Assembly: GCF_050717635.1 (NCBI RefSeq)
Contig: NZ_JBOITO010000007.1
Location: 1-64,000 of the forward strand
Reading direction: 5' to 3'
Source: Clostridium_AD sp050717635
Lineage (GTDB): Bacteria > Bacillota > Clostridia > Clostridiales > Clostridiaceae
Length of the DNA stretch: 64,000 bases
Position 1 is the first letter of the stretch; each line of letters opens with the position of its first letter. Both the position numbers and the translations under genes were made by a program. Under the pieces are notes generated by a model. That model saw only the letters and a program-made list of their open reading frames with translations. It was not told the origin of the DNA and did no database searches. Below are positions 16,191 to 24,928 of this stretch, piece after piece.

Positions 16191-17405
16191 ATGATTATGA
16201 TAAAGAAAAAAATTAATGTTTATTCAGAAATAGGTAATTTAAAGACTGTTCTTATACATAGACCTGGAGAAGAAATTGAAAATTTAATACCGGAATATTT
16301 AGAAAGACTTTTATTTGATGATATTCCATTTCTAAAGGTAGCTAGGCAGGAACACGATAATTTTGCAAAAATATTAAATGAAAATGGTGTAGAAACATTA
16401 TATCTTGAAAATTTAGCTGTAGAGGCGATAAAAGAGTCGTCAGTTAAGGAACTATTTTTAAATGAGGTAATTAGGGAATGTGGTATAAATGAGACTGGCA
16501 TAATAACATCTTTGAAAAAATACTTATATTCATTGCCTGAGAAGGAAATGATAGATAAGGTGATGGCGGGAATAAGAAAAAAAGAAATAAATATTAAAGA
16601 GCATTATGATGAATACCCATTTATTATGGATCCTATGCCAAATCTATATTTTACACGTGATCCTTTTGCATGTATTGGAGATGGAATAAGTCTAAATTCT
16701 ATGAGAACAAAAACTAGAAGGCGAGAAACAGTGTTTGCTAAATATATATTCAAATATCATCCAGAATATAAGGATTCAGATATTAATCTGTGGTACGATA
16801 GAGATGAGGTATATAATATTGAAGGCGGAGATGAATTAATTTTATCAAATGAAGTTATAGCAGTTGGTCATAGTGAGAGAACTGATAAAGAAGCAGTTTT
16901 GTCTATGGCTAAGAATATATTTGAAAAAAGAGAAAGTTTTAAAACGATCTTAATTTTTCATATACCTAAGACTAGAGCATTCATGCATCTAGATACTGTG
17001 TTTACAATGATTGATTATGATAAATTCACTGTCCATCCTGGAATAGAAGGTACATTAAAAGTAACGGCAGTAACTTATGATCATAAAAATAAAGAATTAA
17101 TAACAAAAGAAGAAGAAGGGAGTTTAGAAAAAATACTCTCTAGTCATTTAAAAAAAGATATTACCTTAATACGGTGCGGAGGAGGAGATAAAGTTATATC
17201 GGGAAGAGAACAATGGAATGATGGTTCTAATACACTAGCTATATCTCCTGGCACCGTGATAACTTATGAGAGAAATTATGTTACCAATGAGATTTTAGAT
17301 AAAAATGGCATAAAGGTACTTCAAATGCCTTCTGGTGAACTATCAAGAGGTAGAGGTGGCCCTAGGTGCATGTCTATGCCATTCTATAGGGAAGATTTAA
17401 TATAA
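16191..17405 (+). CDS. arcA: arginine deiminase
   Basis: A 404-residue guanidino-group-modifying enzyme (arginine to citrulline + ammonia). Seen: YFTRDPFACIGDGIS, EGGDELIL, HLDTVFTMID and the catalytic cysteine in GPRCMSMP (Cys393). Two in-frame ATGs lie 6 nt apart; AGGAGG is 4 nt before the first and 10 nt before the second, so the start may be 16197. It sits between arcC and arcB. Confidence 0.96.
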   Translation: MIMIKKKINVYSEIGNLKTVLIHRPGEEIENLIPEYLERLLFDDIPFLKVARQEHDNFAKILNENGVETLYLENLAVEAIKESSVKELFLNEVIRECGINETGIITSLKKYLYSLPEKEMIDKVMAGIRKKEINIKEHYDEYPFIMDPMPNLYFTRDPFACIGDGISLNSMRTKTRRRETVFAKYIFKYHPEYKDSDINLWYDRDEVYNIEGGDELILSNEVIAVGHSERTDKEAVLSMAKNIFEKRESFKTILIFHIPKTRAFMHLDTVFTMIDYDKFTVHPGIEGTLKVTAVTYDHKNKELITKEEEGSLEKILSSHLKKDITLIRCGGGDKVISGREQWNDGSNTLAISPGTVITYERNYVTNEILDKNGIKVLQMPSGELSRGRGGPRCMSMPFYREDLI

Positions 17406-17438
17406 AAAATAAAGCAGAGATAAGAGAGGGGATTTATT

Positions 17439-18437
17439 ATGTTTAACTTAAGAAATAGAAACTTTTTAACACTTATGGATTTTTCACCAAAAGAAATAAA
17501 TTATTTCCTTGATTTAGCCAGAGATTTAAAGAGGGCTAAATATGCAGGCACAGAATCGCAAAAACTAAAAGGTAAAAATATTGCGCTAATATTTGAAAAA
17601 AGTTCTACAAGAACAAGATGTGCGTTTGAAGTAGGTGCACTAGACCAAGGAGCGCATGTAACTTATCTAGGGCCTACAGGTACTCAGATAGGTAAAAAGG
17701 AATCTGTAGCAGATACAGCTAGAGTTCTTGGGAGAATGTATGACGGAATAGAATATAGAGGATATGGTCAAGAAATAGTTGAAGAATTAGCAAAATATGC
17801 TGGAGTACCTGTATGGAATGGTTTAACAACAGAAGATCACCCAACACAAATTCTTGCAGACTTCTTAACTATAAAAGAACACTTTCCAAAACCACTAAAT
17901 GAAATTAAATTTGTTTATGCTGGCGATGGTAGAAATAATATGGCAAATGCTCTTATGATAGGTGCTGCTAAAATGGGTATGGACTTTAGAATAGTTGCTC
18001 CAAATTCATTATTCCCTGAAGAAGCTCTAGTTAACAAATGTAGAGAGGTAGCTGCTACGACAGGAGCAAAAATCACTATTACAAGTGATGTAGCTCAGGG
18101 AGTAAAAGATGCAGATGTTATATATACTGATGTTTGGGTTTCAATGGGAGAAGCAGATGAAGTTTGGAAGGAAAGGATTGATATATTAAAACCATATCAA
18201 GTTAATAGTGAAATGATGAATTTGACTCATAATAAAGATACTAAATTTATGCACTGTCTGCCAGCATATCACGATTTGAAAACTGGAGTTGGTAGAGAAG
18301 TATTTGAAAAGTTTGGAATGAACGGTGTTGAGGTTACGGATGAAGTATTTGAAAGTGAAGCTTCAATAGTATTTGATGAGGCCGAAAATAGAATGCATAC
18401 TATAAAAGCAGTTATGGTAGCGACATTAGGTAATTAA
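17439..18437 (+). CDS. arcB: ornithine carbamoyltransferase (catabolic)
   Basis: A 332-residue OTCase. The carbamoyl-phosphate motif STRTR is at 56-60, with HPTQ and the ornithine motif HCLP (MHCLPAYHD) further on. In this operon it should run in the catabolic direction, splitting citrulline into ornithine and carbamoyl phosphate for ArcC. GAGAGGGG lies 8 nt upstream. No ArcD arginine/ornithine antiporter or arginine repressor gene lies in or next to the operon. Confidence 0.95.
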   Translation: MFNLRNRNFLTLMDFSPKEINYFLDLARDLKRAKYAGTESQKLKGKNIALIFEKSSTRTRCAFEVGALDQGAHVTYLGPTGTQIGKKESVADTARVLGRMYDGIEYRGYGQEIVEELAKYAGVPVWNGLTTEDHPTQILADFLTIKEHFPKPLNEIKFVYAGDGRNNMANALMIGAAKMGMDFRIVAPNSLFPEEALVNKCREVAATTGAKITITSDVAQGVKDADVIYTDVWVSMGEADEVWKERIDILKPYQVNSEMMNLTHNKDTKFMHCLPAYHDLKTGVGREVFEKFGMNGVEVTDEVFESEASIVFDEAENRMHTIKAVMVATLGN

Positions 18438-18451
18438 TATAAATTTAAGAG

Positions 18452-18489
18452 AAGAAACTATTAGGGTAACCTGAAAGTTTCTTTTTTTT
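18452..18489 (+). terminator. terminator of the arc operon
   Basis: Arms AAGAAACT and AGTTTCTT with an inner AGG/CCT pairing, followed by a T-run. Confidence 0.8.
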
Positions 18490-18599
18490 ATGTATATTAT
18501 AAACCATAATATAAAATTTAATAGTATTTTAGCATAAATACGATCCTCGTATAATATTTATTAATTCATAGTTAATAATTATTAAAGGGGTAGATGGTT

Positions 18600-18806
18600 A
18601 TGTTAAATAAGGTACCAACACTAATTTATGATATTTCTGGGGATAAAGTAGATGTTATGAATTATACGAAAGTATTTTTTGCAAACAAAAACAAAGAAGG
18701 TTATGTGCTTCATGTAGAACAACATGATAGAGTTACATCTATAAATGAGTTTGATTTAGAGAAAAAGGGAGATAAATATTATTGTACTAGGAAGTTATTT
18801 AGTTAA
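18600..18806 (+). CDS. small hypothetical protein
   Basis: A 68-residue protein with no recognised motif. It is predicted mostly beta, with a strand-rich N-terminus (PTLIYDISGDKVDVMNYTKVFF) and a charged C-terminus. The ATG at 18600 is favoured because AAAGGGG lies 9 nt upstream; another ATG 6 nt earlier is too close to it. No partner gene is evident. Confidence 0.6.
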   Translation: MLNKVPTLIYDISGDKVDVMNYTKVFFANKNKEGYVLHVEQHDRVTSINEFDLEKKGDKYYCTRKLFS

Positions 18807-19022
18807 CTAAAACAATATATTTGTAGTATAATTAAATTGTAAAATTATTTTTTAAATTATAAAATAGGTAAATTATTAATAATTTGTACACCATTGATTA
18901 TAATTAATAGTTTATAATTTTACTAGGTAACTATGATAAATGTTTTATGTTTTGAGAAAGATATGTCTATTTACATTATGAATAGCATTATAATAACAAT
19001 AAATAGATGCAGGGGGTAAAAT

Positions 19023-20936
19023 ATGCTTAGCCAGAGAGAGAAAACAGTGGTTTTAGAAAATTTTTCAGCAGAAAACCAACCTATAGAAATAATTAATGAA
19101 TTAAATGATGGACAATCTGGCGCAGCAGTATATACTGTGGAATTTGGAGAATCTCGAAAACTAGGAGTTTTGAAAATACAAGAAATAAATGAAACTGGAC
19201 TACATAATAAAGCATTTTTACAAGCTAGAGAAAATTCGGTTGAAGGCTTTATCCCTAAAATCATTGATGAAGTCGAAATTCAATGTAAAAATAATTTAAG
19301 GAGATTCGGTGTGCTATATGAACTGGGCGGAGACACTGTACTAGGAATCAAAACCCTTAAATATTCACTGGAAAATGAATTAGCATTGGTTAAGCAAACT
19401 TCAGAGCAAGTAGCAAAATTTTTATATACTTGGAACAAACCTCATACCTCTAAAATCAAATCGCCTATTGATATTGTGAAAAGATCTTTAGGTTACAGAT
19501 TTATGGATGCAAAACTTATAAAGGCTTTTGAAACATTAATGATTGATGAAGATAAAAAATGGTTGGTTATTGATGGAGTTGATAAGTTTTTCCCGAACCC
19601 TTATAAATTCTTTACAGATGAAGCGGTATGGAAAGGTAACGAGATTAAATATTTAGATTCTTGCATACATGGAGACTTTCATGGAGGCAACGTAATTGTT
19701 TCAGTTAAGAAGCCATCTATTATTGACTTTGGAACTTATCAAGTTCATAGCAATATATTCTATGATACAAGGTATTTAGAATTACATTCACTAATGGATT
19801 ATTTGAAATTTGATAACAACAAACAAAGAAAATTTTGGATTAGTTTATGCGAAGAATTAACAAGAAATGTAAAGTATGTTGATATACCGGATGGAGAAGG
19901 GGCTAGTATACTTAGAGATATAATACCGGAACTCAGACACGGTATAGACTATCTGCTCTCAGATTCCAGAAATAAATTATATGAGCCGTCTTTTTATTTA
20001 GCAGGAGTCTCAGCAGGTTTGAATTTTATTCGTAAGACAAATGATGAAAATAAAAGAATGGCAGCAATGATATATACAATGTATAACCTTCGAGCAGTTT
20101 TAAAGCATGAACTTATAGGGTTATATAATCCTAGTCTTTCTTCAAGTACTAGTGTTGGATGGTTTTTAGATAAAACTTCAATGAGTGAGTATTTAGATGA
20201 GGATTTAATATATAAGATTGATGAAAAAGCATATCATATTTCAGGTATAATTAAAAATAAATCAATAGAACTTACGGTTGAACCTATTATAAATTTGAGT
20301 AGTGGAAGGGTTAAATCATTAGAAATACTAGTTAGAGATTCAAGACTAGAATTTTTTCCGGATGAAATGTTTGAAAAAGCTAGACTTACAGGGGACTTAG
20401 AAAGTCTCACAATGCTCGCTTGTGATAAATTAGTTAATTGTCTTGATAAACTTGGGCCATTTATTGAAGATGGATTATTCTTTAAAATTCAATCGGATAC
20501 AACAAGACATACTATTAAAAAGGTTATAAAGAAATTGAAGGGCACAAATTTAGTTTTAGAGATTACGCAACGTATACCAAGAAGTGCATTCTGGCGTAAC
20601 TTTGCAAATGAACTAAAATTCAAGTTAGCTATGGATAACTATGGGGAAGGTAATTCTAATATGGTGGAATTAATAAAGATGAAGCCACATTTTATAAGAA
20701 TTTCTCAAGAAATAGTAAAAGATGTTGAAAAAGATGAAATAAAAGCATTAATGGTAGATCATTTAGTTAAAATGGGTAGGAAAACCGGCATGAAAATTAT
20801 AGCTGAGGGAATACGAACACTAGAGGAAAAGGAAAAACTAGTGGAACTAGGAGTTGAATATGGTCAAGGCACATATTTTACCTCTGCAATGCTTATTGAT
20901 CATGCAGATTATGAAATTTGGGAACAAGGATTTTAG
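19023..20936 (+). CDS. APH-like kinase domain fused to EAL domain
   Basis: A 637-residue two-domain protein. Residues about 25-300 have the aminoglycoside-phosphotransferase/protein-kinase-like fold: glycine loop DGQSGA (29-34), Lys51 (VLKIQ), catalytic loop HGDFHGGN (216-223) and Asp235 in DFG, so the ATP site looks complete. Residues about 405-637 form an EAL domain: EIL instead of EAL (Glu434), Gln490 where Asn is usual, Glu513 (LEIT), DN instead of DD (538-539), Lys591, Glu595 and Gln615. Part of the metal site of c-di-GMP phosphodiesterases is therefore changed, and it may only bind c-di-GMP or be slow. AGGGGG precedes the ATG. It is monocistronic. The link of a small-molecule kinase to c-di-GMP sensing is inferred. 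Confidence 0.8.
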   Translation: MLSQREKTVVLENFSAENQPIEIINELNDGQSGAAVYTVEFGESRKLGVLKIQEINETGLHNKAFLQARENSVEGFIPKIIDEVEIQCKNNLRRFGVLYELGGDTVLGIKTLKYSLENELALVKQTSEQVAKFLYTWNKPHTSKIKSPIDIVKRSLGYRFMDAKLIKAFETLMIDEDKKWLVIDGVDKFFPNPYKFFTDEAVWKGNEIKYLDSCIHGDFHGGNVIVSVKKPSIIDFGTYQVHSNIFYDTRYLELHSLMDYLKFDNNKQRKFWISLCEELTRNVKYVDIPDGEGASILRDIIPELRHGIDYLLSDSRNKLYEPSFYLAGVSAGLNFIRKTNDENKRMAAMIYTMYNLRAVLKHELIGLYNPSLSSSTSVGWFLDKTSMSEYLDEDLIYKIDEKAYHISGIIKNKSIELTVEPIINLSSGRVKSLEILVRDSRLEFFPDEMFEKARLTGDLESLTMLACDKLVNCLDKLGPFIEDGLFFKIQSDTTRHTIKKVIKKLKGTNLVLEITQRIPRSAFWRNFANELKFKLAMDNYGEGNSNMVELIKMKPHFIRISQEIVKDVEKDEIKALMVDHLVKMGRKTGMKIIAEGIRTLEEKEKLVELGVEYGQGTYFTSAMLIDHADYEIWEQGF

Positions 20937-20941
20937 AGTTT

Positions 20942-20979
20942 AAGGACATTTCGTTTACAAGAAATGTCCTTGTTTTTTA
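20942..20979. terminator. rho-independent terminator
   Basis: Perfect 11-bp stem AAGGACATTTC / GAAATGTCCTT, followed by a T-run. It ends the kinase-EAL gene and lies between convergent genes. Confidence 0.87.
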
Positions 20980-21000
20980 TTTGTGTAAAATCATATAAGC

Positions 21001-21468
21001 TTATGTTAAAAGGCATATGGCATTTGAAGAAATTCCCTCTAGGCGTCCAGTGAAGCCAAGGCCTTCTTCTGTAGTAGCTTTAATATTAATTTTATCAGTA
21101 GGTAACTCTAGTGCAGATGCAATGTTTTTTACCATATAGGGTATATAGGGAGCCATTTTAGGTCTTTGTGCAATTATTGTAGCGTCAATATTTTCAATTA
21201 GATAGTTTTTTTTAGTTATTAAACTACCTACATGCTTAAGTAAAACAATGCTAGAGATGTTTTTATATTTAGGGTCAGTATCAGGAAAATGCTTCCCAAT
21301 GTCGCCAAGAGCTGCAGCACCTAGAAGAGCATCCATAATAGCATGAATGAGAACATCAGCGTCTGAATGACCGAGTAAACCGGTTTCGTGTGGGATGGTT
21401 ACCCCACCAAGTATTAAATTCTTATCTTTAACTAGTTTATGAACATCATATCCCATTCCAATTCTCAA
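21001..21468 (-). CDS. ispF: 2-C-methyl-D-erythritol 2,4-cyclodiphosphate synthase
   Basis: A 155-residue enzyme of the MEP isoprenoid pathway, full length. Zinc ligands Asp8 and His10 (YDVH) and His42 (LIHAIMDA) are present, as are HSDADVL and the C-terminal ATTEEGLGFTGR box. It stands alone on the minus strand. The usual partner ispD is not adjacent. Confidence 0.96.
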   Translation of the reverse strand: MRIGMGYDVHKLVKDKNLILGGVTIPHETGLLGHSDADVLIHAIMDALLGAAALGDIGKHFPDTDPKYKNISSIVLLKHVGSLITKKNYLIENIDATIIAQRPKMAPYIPYMVKNIASALELPTDKINIKATTEEGLGFTGRLEGISSNAICLLT

Positions 21469-21702
21469 GTTAATTACCTCTTTTCGATTTAATTTATAGA
21501 AATTTTAAGTCTTGCGGAAATACGGTAGCATGATTATATGCCTAATATAGCATTTCATAGGCAAGTAATCAAGAAATTTTATTGTGGCAAAGTCATACAA
21601 ATAATTAACAAGTATACAATTATATGTTATCTGGAATATATATATATATGATATAATAGCTTAGATATACAAAAAATATATAAAATGGGTGGTGGAAACG
21701 TT

Positions 21703-22284
21703 ATGAAAAAAAAATATATTGGAATAATTCTTATGATTATAGGCGCAGCAATAGTTATTTCTGCTTTATCTATGAGATACTCGGCTAACAAAAAACAAAA
21801 GACCATGATTAAAGATTTTAAAGAAAGCATACAAAAGGTTGATGAAAAGTTAGGAGATATTGAAAATACAAAGCCTTCCGAGAAGAAATTAGGGACTATT
21901 GGGATTATTTCTATTCCTAAAATTGATGTAAATGTAGCTCTTAGTGAAGGTATTGATATGGAAACATTAAAATATGCAGTAGGGCATTTTAATGGAACAC
22001 CAATGCCAGGAGAAAAAGGTAATACTTGTATTGCAGGGCATAGAAGCTATACATATAATCAATATTTTAATAGATTAGATGAATTAGGTATAGGAGATAA
22101 AATAATAGTTACTACAAGGGTTGGTGAGTTCAAATATGAGGTTTATGAAAGTGTGGTTGTAGAGCCAGAAGAAATATCGGTTTTAGACAATACAAAGGGA
22201 GCAGAAATAACATTAGTGACCTGCACGCCTATAAGAGTAGCAACTCACAGGCTTATAGTAAAAGGAAAATTAGTGGAAAAATAA
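21703..22284 (+). CDS. class D sortase
   Basis: A 193-residue membrane-bound cysteine transpeptidase. An N-terminal transmembrane segment follows MKKKY; the catalytic core has IAGHRSYTYNQYFNRLDEL (His113), TLVTCTP (Cys174) and the Arg of THRLIVKG (Arg183). The pattern fits class D sortases of Bacillus and Clostridium, which link proteins to peptidoglycan, often in sporulating cells. The start at 21703 follows GGTGG; the frame opens 18 nt earlier at an ATG without a site. No protein with a sorting signal is encoded nearby. Confidence 0.87.
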   Translation: MKKKYIGIILMIIGAAIVISALSMRYSANKKQKTMIKDFKESIQKVDEKLGDIENTKPSEKKLGTIGIISIPKIDVNVALSEGIDMETLKYAVGHFNGTPMPGEKGNTCIAGHRSYTYNQYFNRLDELGIGDKIIVTTRVGEFKYEVYESVVVEPEEISVLDNTKGAEITLVTCTPIRVATHRLIVKGKLVEK

Positions 22285-22292
22285 GTAAGAAG

Positions 22293-22721
22293 TTATCAAC
22301 ATGTTATCAACAAAACTGTGGATAATGTGCATAACTTAATGAATTAATTTTACAATATCGTATTTAAAATACAAGTTTTTATAACAAAACAATCAAATTA
22401 GTTGTAAATTTAATCCGTTAACATAGATTTAACAGGTTATCCACAACAAAACTGTGGATAATGTGCATAAGTATTCAATAGTATATAATTATTTCTAAAA
22501 AACATACATAATTCAATACAAATGTGGACTAGCAAATTTTAATGTGTACAATTTGTGATTCTAAGCGAAACATATTGTAAAAATAGACAATATGTATAAT
22601 TATATAACATTTAAGTATTATAATGCCTATAATAAAACGGACTAGTTATAATACAGTGTATAATTATTATTATCTAAGATTAACAAATTATCCACAATTT
22701 CTGTGTGTACAATGTGGATAA
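22293..22721. promoter_or_regulatory. DnaA-box cluster
   Basis: The region 22285-22735 has no gene. It holds seven DnaA boxes: TTATCAACA at 22293 and 22304, TGTGGATAA at 22317, TTATCCACA at 22437, TGTGGATAA at 22453, TTATCCACA at 22688 and TGTGGATAA at 22713 (five are perfect consensus). Two TGTGCATAA near-boxes are at 22326 and 22462. They form three inverted pairs. A perfect 27-bp direct repeat occurs at 22308-22334 and 22444-22470. Very AT-rich DNA lies between the groups. It could titrate DnaA, regulate neighbours, or be (part of) an origin. Confidence 0.85.
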
Positions 22722-22735
22722 CGTTATAAAAATCA

Positions 22736-23521
22736 TTATTTTGAACCATCTTCTGTTTTAATTGAATCAATAACTAACTCATTAATAAAGGTTAGTTCAT
22801 TATGCGTTAAATATCTCCATTTCCCAAGAGGTAAATTATGTATAGAAACATTCATAATTCTAAGTCTTTCAAGTCGTACAACATTATAGCCTAAATAATC
22901 ACACATTCTTCGTATTTGACGATTAAGGCCTTCTGTTAAAATTATTCTAAAAACATATTTGCTTTCTTTTTTTATAAAACATCTTTTAGTTATAGTCTGG
23001 AGAATAGGTATGCCATTTGCCATAGTTTTTATGAAATCAGGAGATATTGGTTTATCCACAGTAACGATATATTCTTTTTCATGGTTATTACCCGAACGTA
23101 AAATTTTATTTACAATATCTCCATCGTTAGTTAGAAAAATAAGTCCTTGAGATGGTTTATCAAGACGACCAATAGGGAAAATTCTTTTTGGAAAATTTAT
23201 AAAGTCTATAATATTACCCTTAACCTTATGTTCTGTAGTACAGGTTATTCCCACAGGTTTATTAAAAGCTAAGTAAACTAATTTTTCTTTGGTTTTTAAA
23301 GGTTTGCCACTTATTTCAACGTAATCAGTTTCTGATACTTGAGTACCCATTTCTGGAATTTTTCCATTTACGGTTACTTTGCCCCCTTGTATCATTTTGT
23401 CCGCGCAGCGCCTAGAGCAAAAACCTGTTTCACTTATAAATTTATTTAATCTGGTTTTTGAATCATTATTTTCATCTGGAGGAACAACATTTTTGTGCTT
23501 CTCATTATAAATAGTTTTCAT
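22736..23521 (-). CDS. rluF: 23S rRNA pseudouridine synthase, RluF-like
   Basis: A 261-residue RsuA/RluB/RluF-family enzyme. The N-terminal S4 RNA-binding domain is at about 22-70 (LNKFISETGFCSRRCADK), then the catalytic domain with GRLDKPSQGL (Asp121), KEYIVTVDKP and GLNRQIRRMC. The long NIIDFINFPKRIFPIGRLDK text fits RluF (E. coli U2604) better than RsuA or RluB, but the target base is inferred. AAAGGCGG precedes the ATG. Its end borders the DnaA-box cluster by 15 bp. Confidence 0.87.
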   Translation of the reverse strand: MKTIYNEKHKNVVPPDENNDSKTRLNKFISETGFCSRRCADKMIQGGKVTVNGKIPEMGTQVSETDYVEISGKPLKTKEKLVYLAFNKPVGITCTTEHKVKGNIIDFINFPKRIFPIGRLDKPSQGLIFLTNDGDIVNKILRSGNNHEKEYIVTVDKPISPDFIKTMANGIPILQTITKRCFIKKESKYVFRIILTEGLNRQIRRMCDYLGYNVVRLERLRIMNVSIHNLPLGKWRYLTHNELTFINELVIDSIKTEDGSK

Positions 23522-23733
23522 TTTGCACCGCCTTTGAAAGTATAGTAAAAATTATGTTGAATAATCCATATTATATGGTAACATAGTCGTATAAGCAAAG
23601 AAAATTAAACAACAATTGGACAAGTTCTTTAGTAGTAATAGTTGTATTTTATATCATTATATTAAATAATCATCCAAACATAAAGGAGATTTAGAAATTA
23701 TTTTTAGTAAAGTTTTAGGGGGAGGATAAATTG

Positions 23734-24894
23734 ATGTATAAGAATTTTTTAAACAAGTTGTGTTTGTTCCTAATAATAGTGGGTGGGCTGTTCATATTTG
23801 TTCCAAACACGGTTATAGCAGCCGAAAATCCTATTCAAATGGAACACAAGATAAATGTACCAATTGATAAAGTATGGAAGATTAAGTTTAACAGAGATAT
23901 AAAGGTGGACGACCTTTATAAAAGCGTAAGGGTTTATAACCCCATTGGAATTCAAGCAAATATAACAACATCCTATGATAATAATATCATAACAGTAAAA
24001 CCACCACAGGGAGGATATTTACCAGGGCAAACTTATTCGCTGCAAATTTATAAAACTATAACAGATTTAGATAGTATGGCATTGAAAGCAACTGTAACCA
24101 TGAGTTTTACTATAGCAGTACCATACATAAACCAATTAGAGAATGTAGGTAATAAGAAATATATTTATCAACAATATAATAACACTCTAAATCAAATTGT
24201 AGATATTCAAAGTACAGTAAGCCCTGTTAATGTAGTAAAAAATTACTACTTAAATGCTAGTAAAATAGACATATATGAGTATATGAATCCTAAAAATTTT
24301 GAGAGCCATGATTATGCTTCATACCAATTTTTAAAATTAAATTATATTAGTGGGATTACAGCAGAGGAGCTAGACGGTATATTAGAGGGAAAGGGAATAT
24401 TAGAGGGTCAAGGAAAAACATTTTTAGATGCTTGCAAGGAATATGATATAAACCCAGCATATATTATTGCTCATGCTCTATTAGAAACTGGGAATGGAAC
24501 ATCTGTATTAGCTACTGGTATGCTGGTAAGTGAAGTTAATGGAGCTCCTAAAGAAAGTAAAATCACATATAATATGTTCGGTATAGGAGCAAGAGATGCC
24601 AATGCTCTTAAATTAGGTTCCGAAAGAGCTTATACAGAGAGTTGGTTTACTCCGGAGGCGGCTATAGAGGGTGGAATTAAATTTATATCTACCCAATATA
24701 TAAATAATGATACCTATAAGCAAAACACGTTATATAAAATGAGATGGAACCCAGCCATTCCTTTAACGACATCTTATCGTCATCAATATGCAACGGACAT
24801 AGTTTGGGCATATAAGCAAAGTTATAGAATTAAAGAAATTCTAAGTGAATGTACAAATGCAATTTTAGCATTTGAAATACCAAAATATAAATAA
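23734..24894 (+). CDS. secreted glucosaminidase with Ig-like domain
   Basis: A 386-residue exported cell-wall hydrolase. Signal peptide 1-30 (cut after VIA). Residues about 35-130 form a bacterial Ig-like (Big_5/SbsA) domain similar in wording (KVWKIKFNRDIKVDDL) to the one in the amidase at 46307. The C-terminal domain is of the LytG/GH73 N-acetylglucosaminidase type, with the catalytic Glu251 in HALLETGNG and the YNMFGIGA box. ATG 23734 is preferred over the TTG directly before it, since GGGGGAGG is then 8 nt upstream. Monocistronic. Confidence 0.88.
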   Translation: MYKNFLNKLCLFLIIVGGLFIFVPNTVIAAENPIQMEHKINVPIDKVWKIKFNRDIKVDDLYKSVRVYNPIGIQANITTSYDNNIITVKPPQGGYLPGQTYSLQIYKTITDLDSMALKATVTMSFTIAVPYINQLENVGNKKYIYQQYNNTLNQIVDIQSTVSPVNVVKNYYLNASKIDIYEYMNPKNFESHDYASYQFLKLNYISGITAEELDGILEGKGILEGQGKTFLDACKEYDINPAYIIAHALLETGNGTSVLATGMLVSEVNGAPKESKITYNMFGIGARDANALKLGSERAYTESWFTPEAAIEGGIKFISTQYINNDTYKQNTLYKMRWNPAIPLTTSYRHQYATDIVWAYKQSYRIKEILSECTNAILAFEIPKYK

Positions 24895-24898
24895 TTCA

Positions 24899-24928
24899 AA
24901 GGGTATCCTGAAAAGGATGCTCTTATTC
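24899..24928. terminator. weak bidirectional terminator
   Basis: A 10-bp stem with two G-U pairs (AGGGTATCCT and AGGATGCTCT) lies between convergent genes. The flanking T-tracts are poor, so this is tentative. Confidence 0.45.

Noticed and set aside
22285..22735. Calling the DnaA-box cluster the chromosomal origin outright
   Set aside because: dnaA, dnaN and rpmH are not nearby and no GC-skew can be computed here, so only a cluster is claimed.
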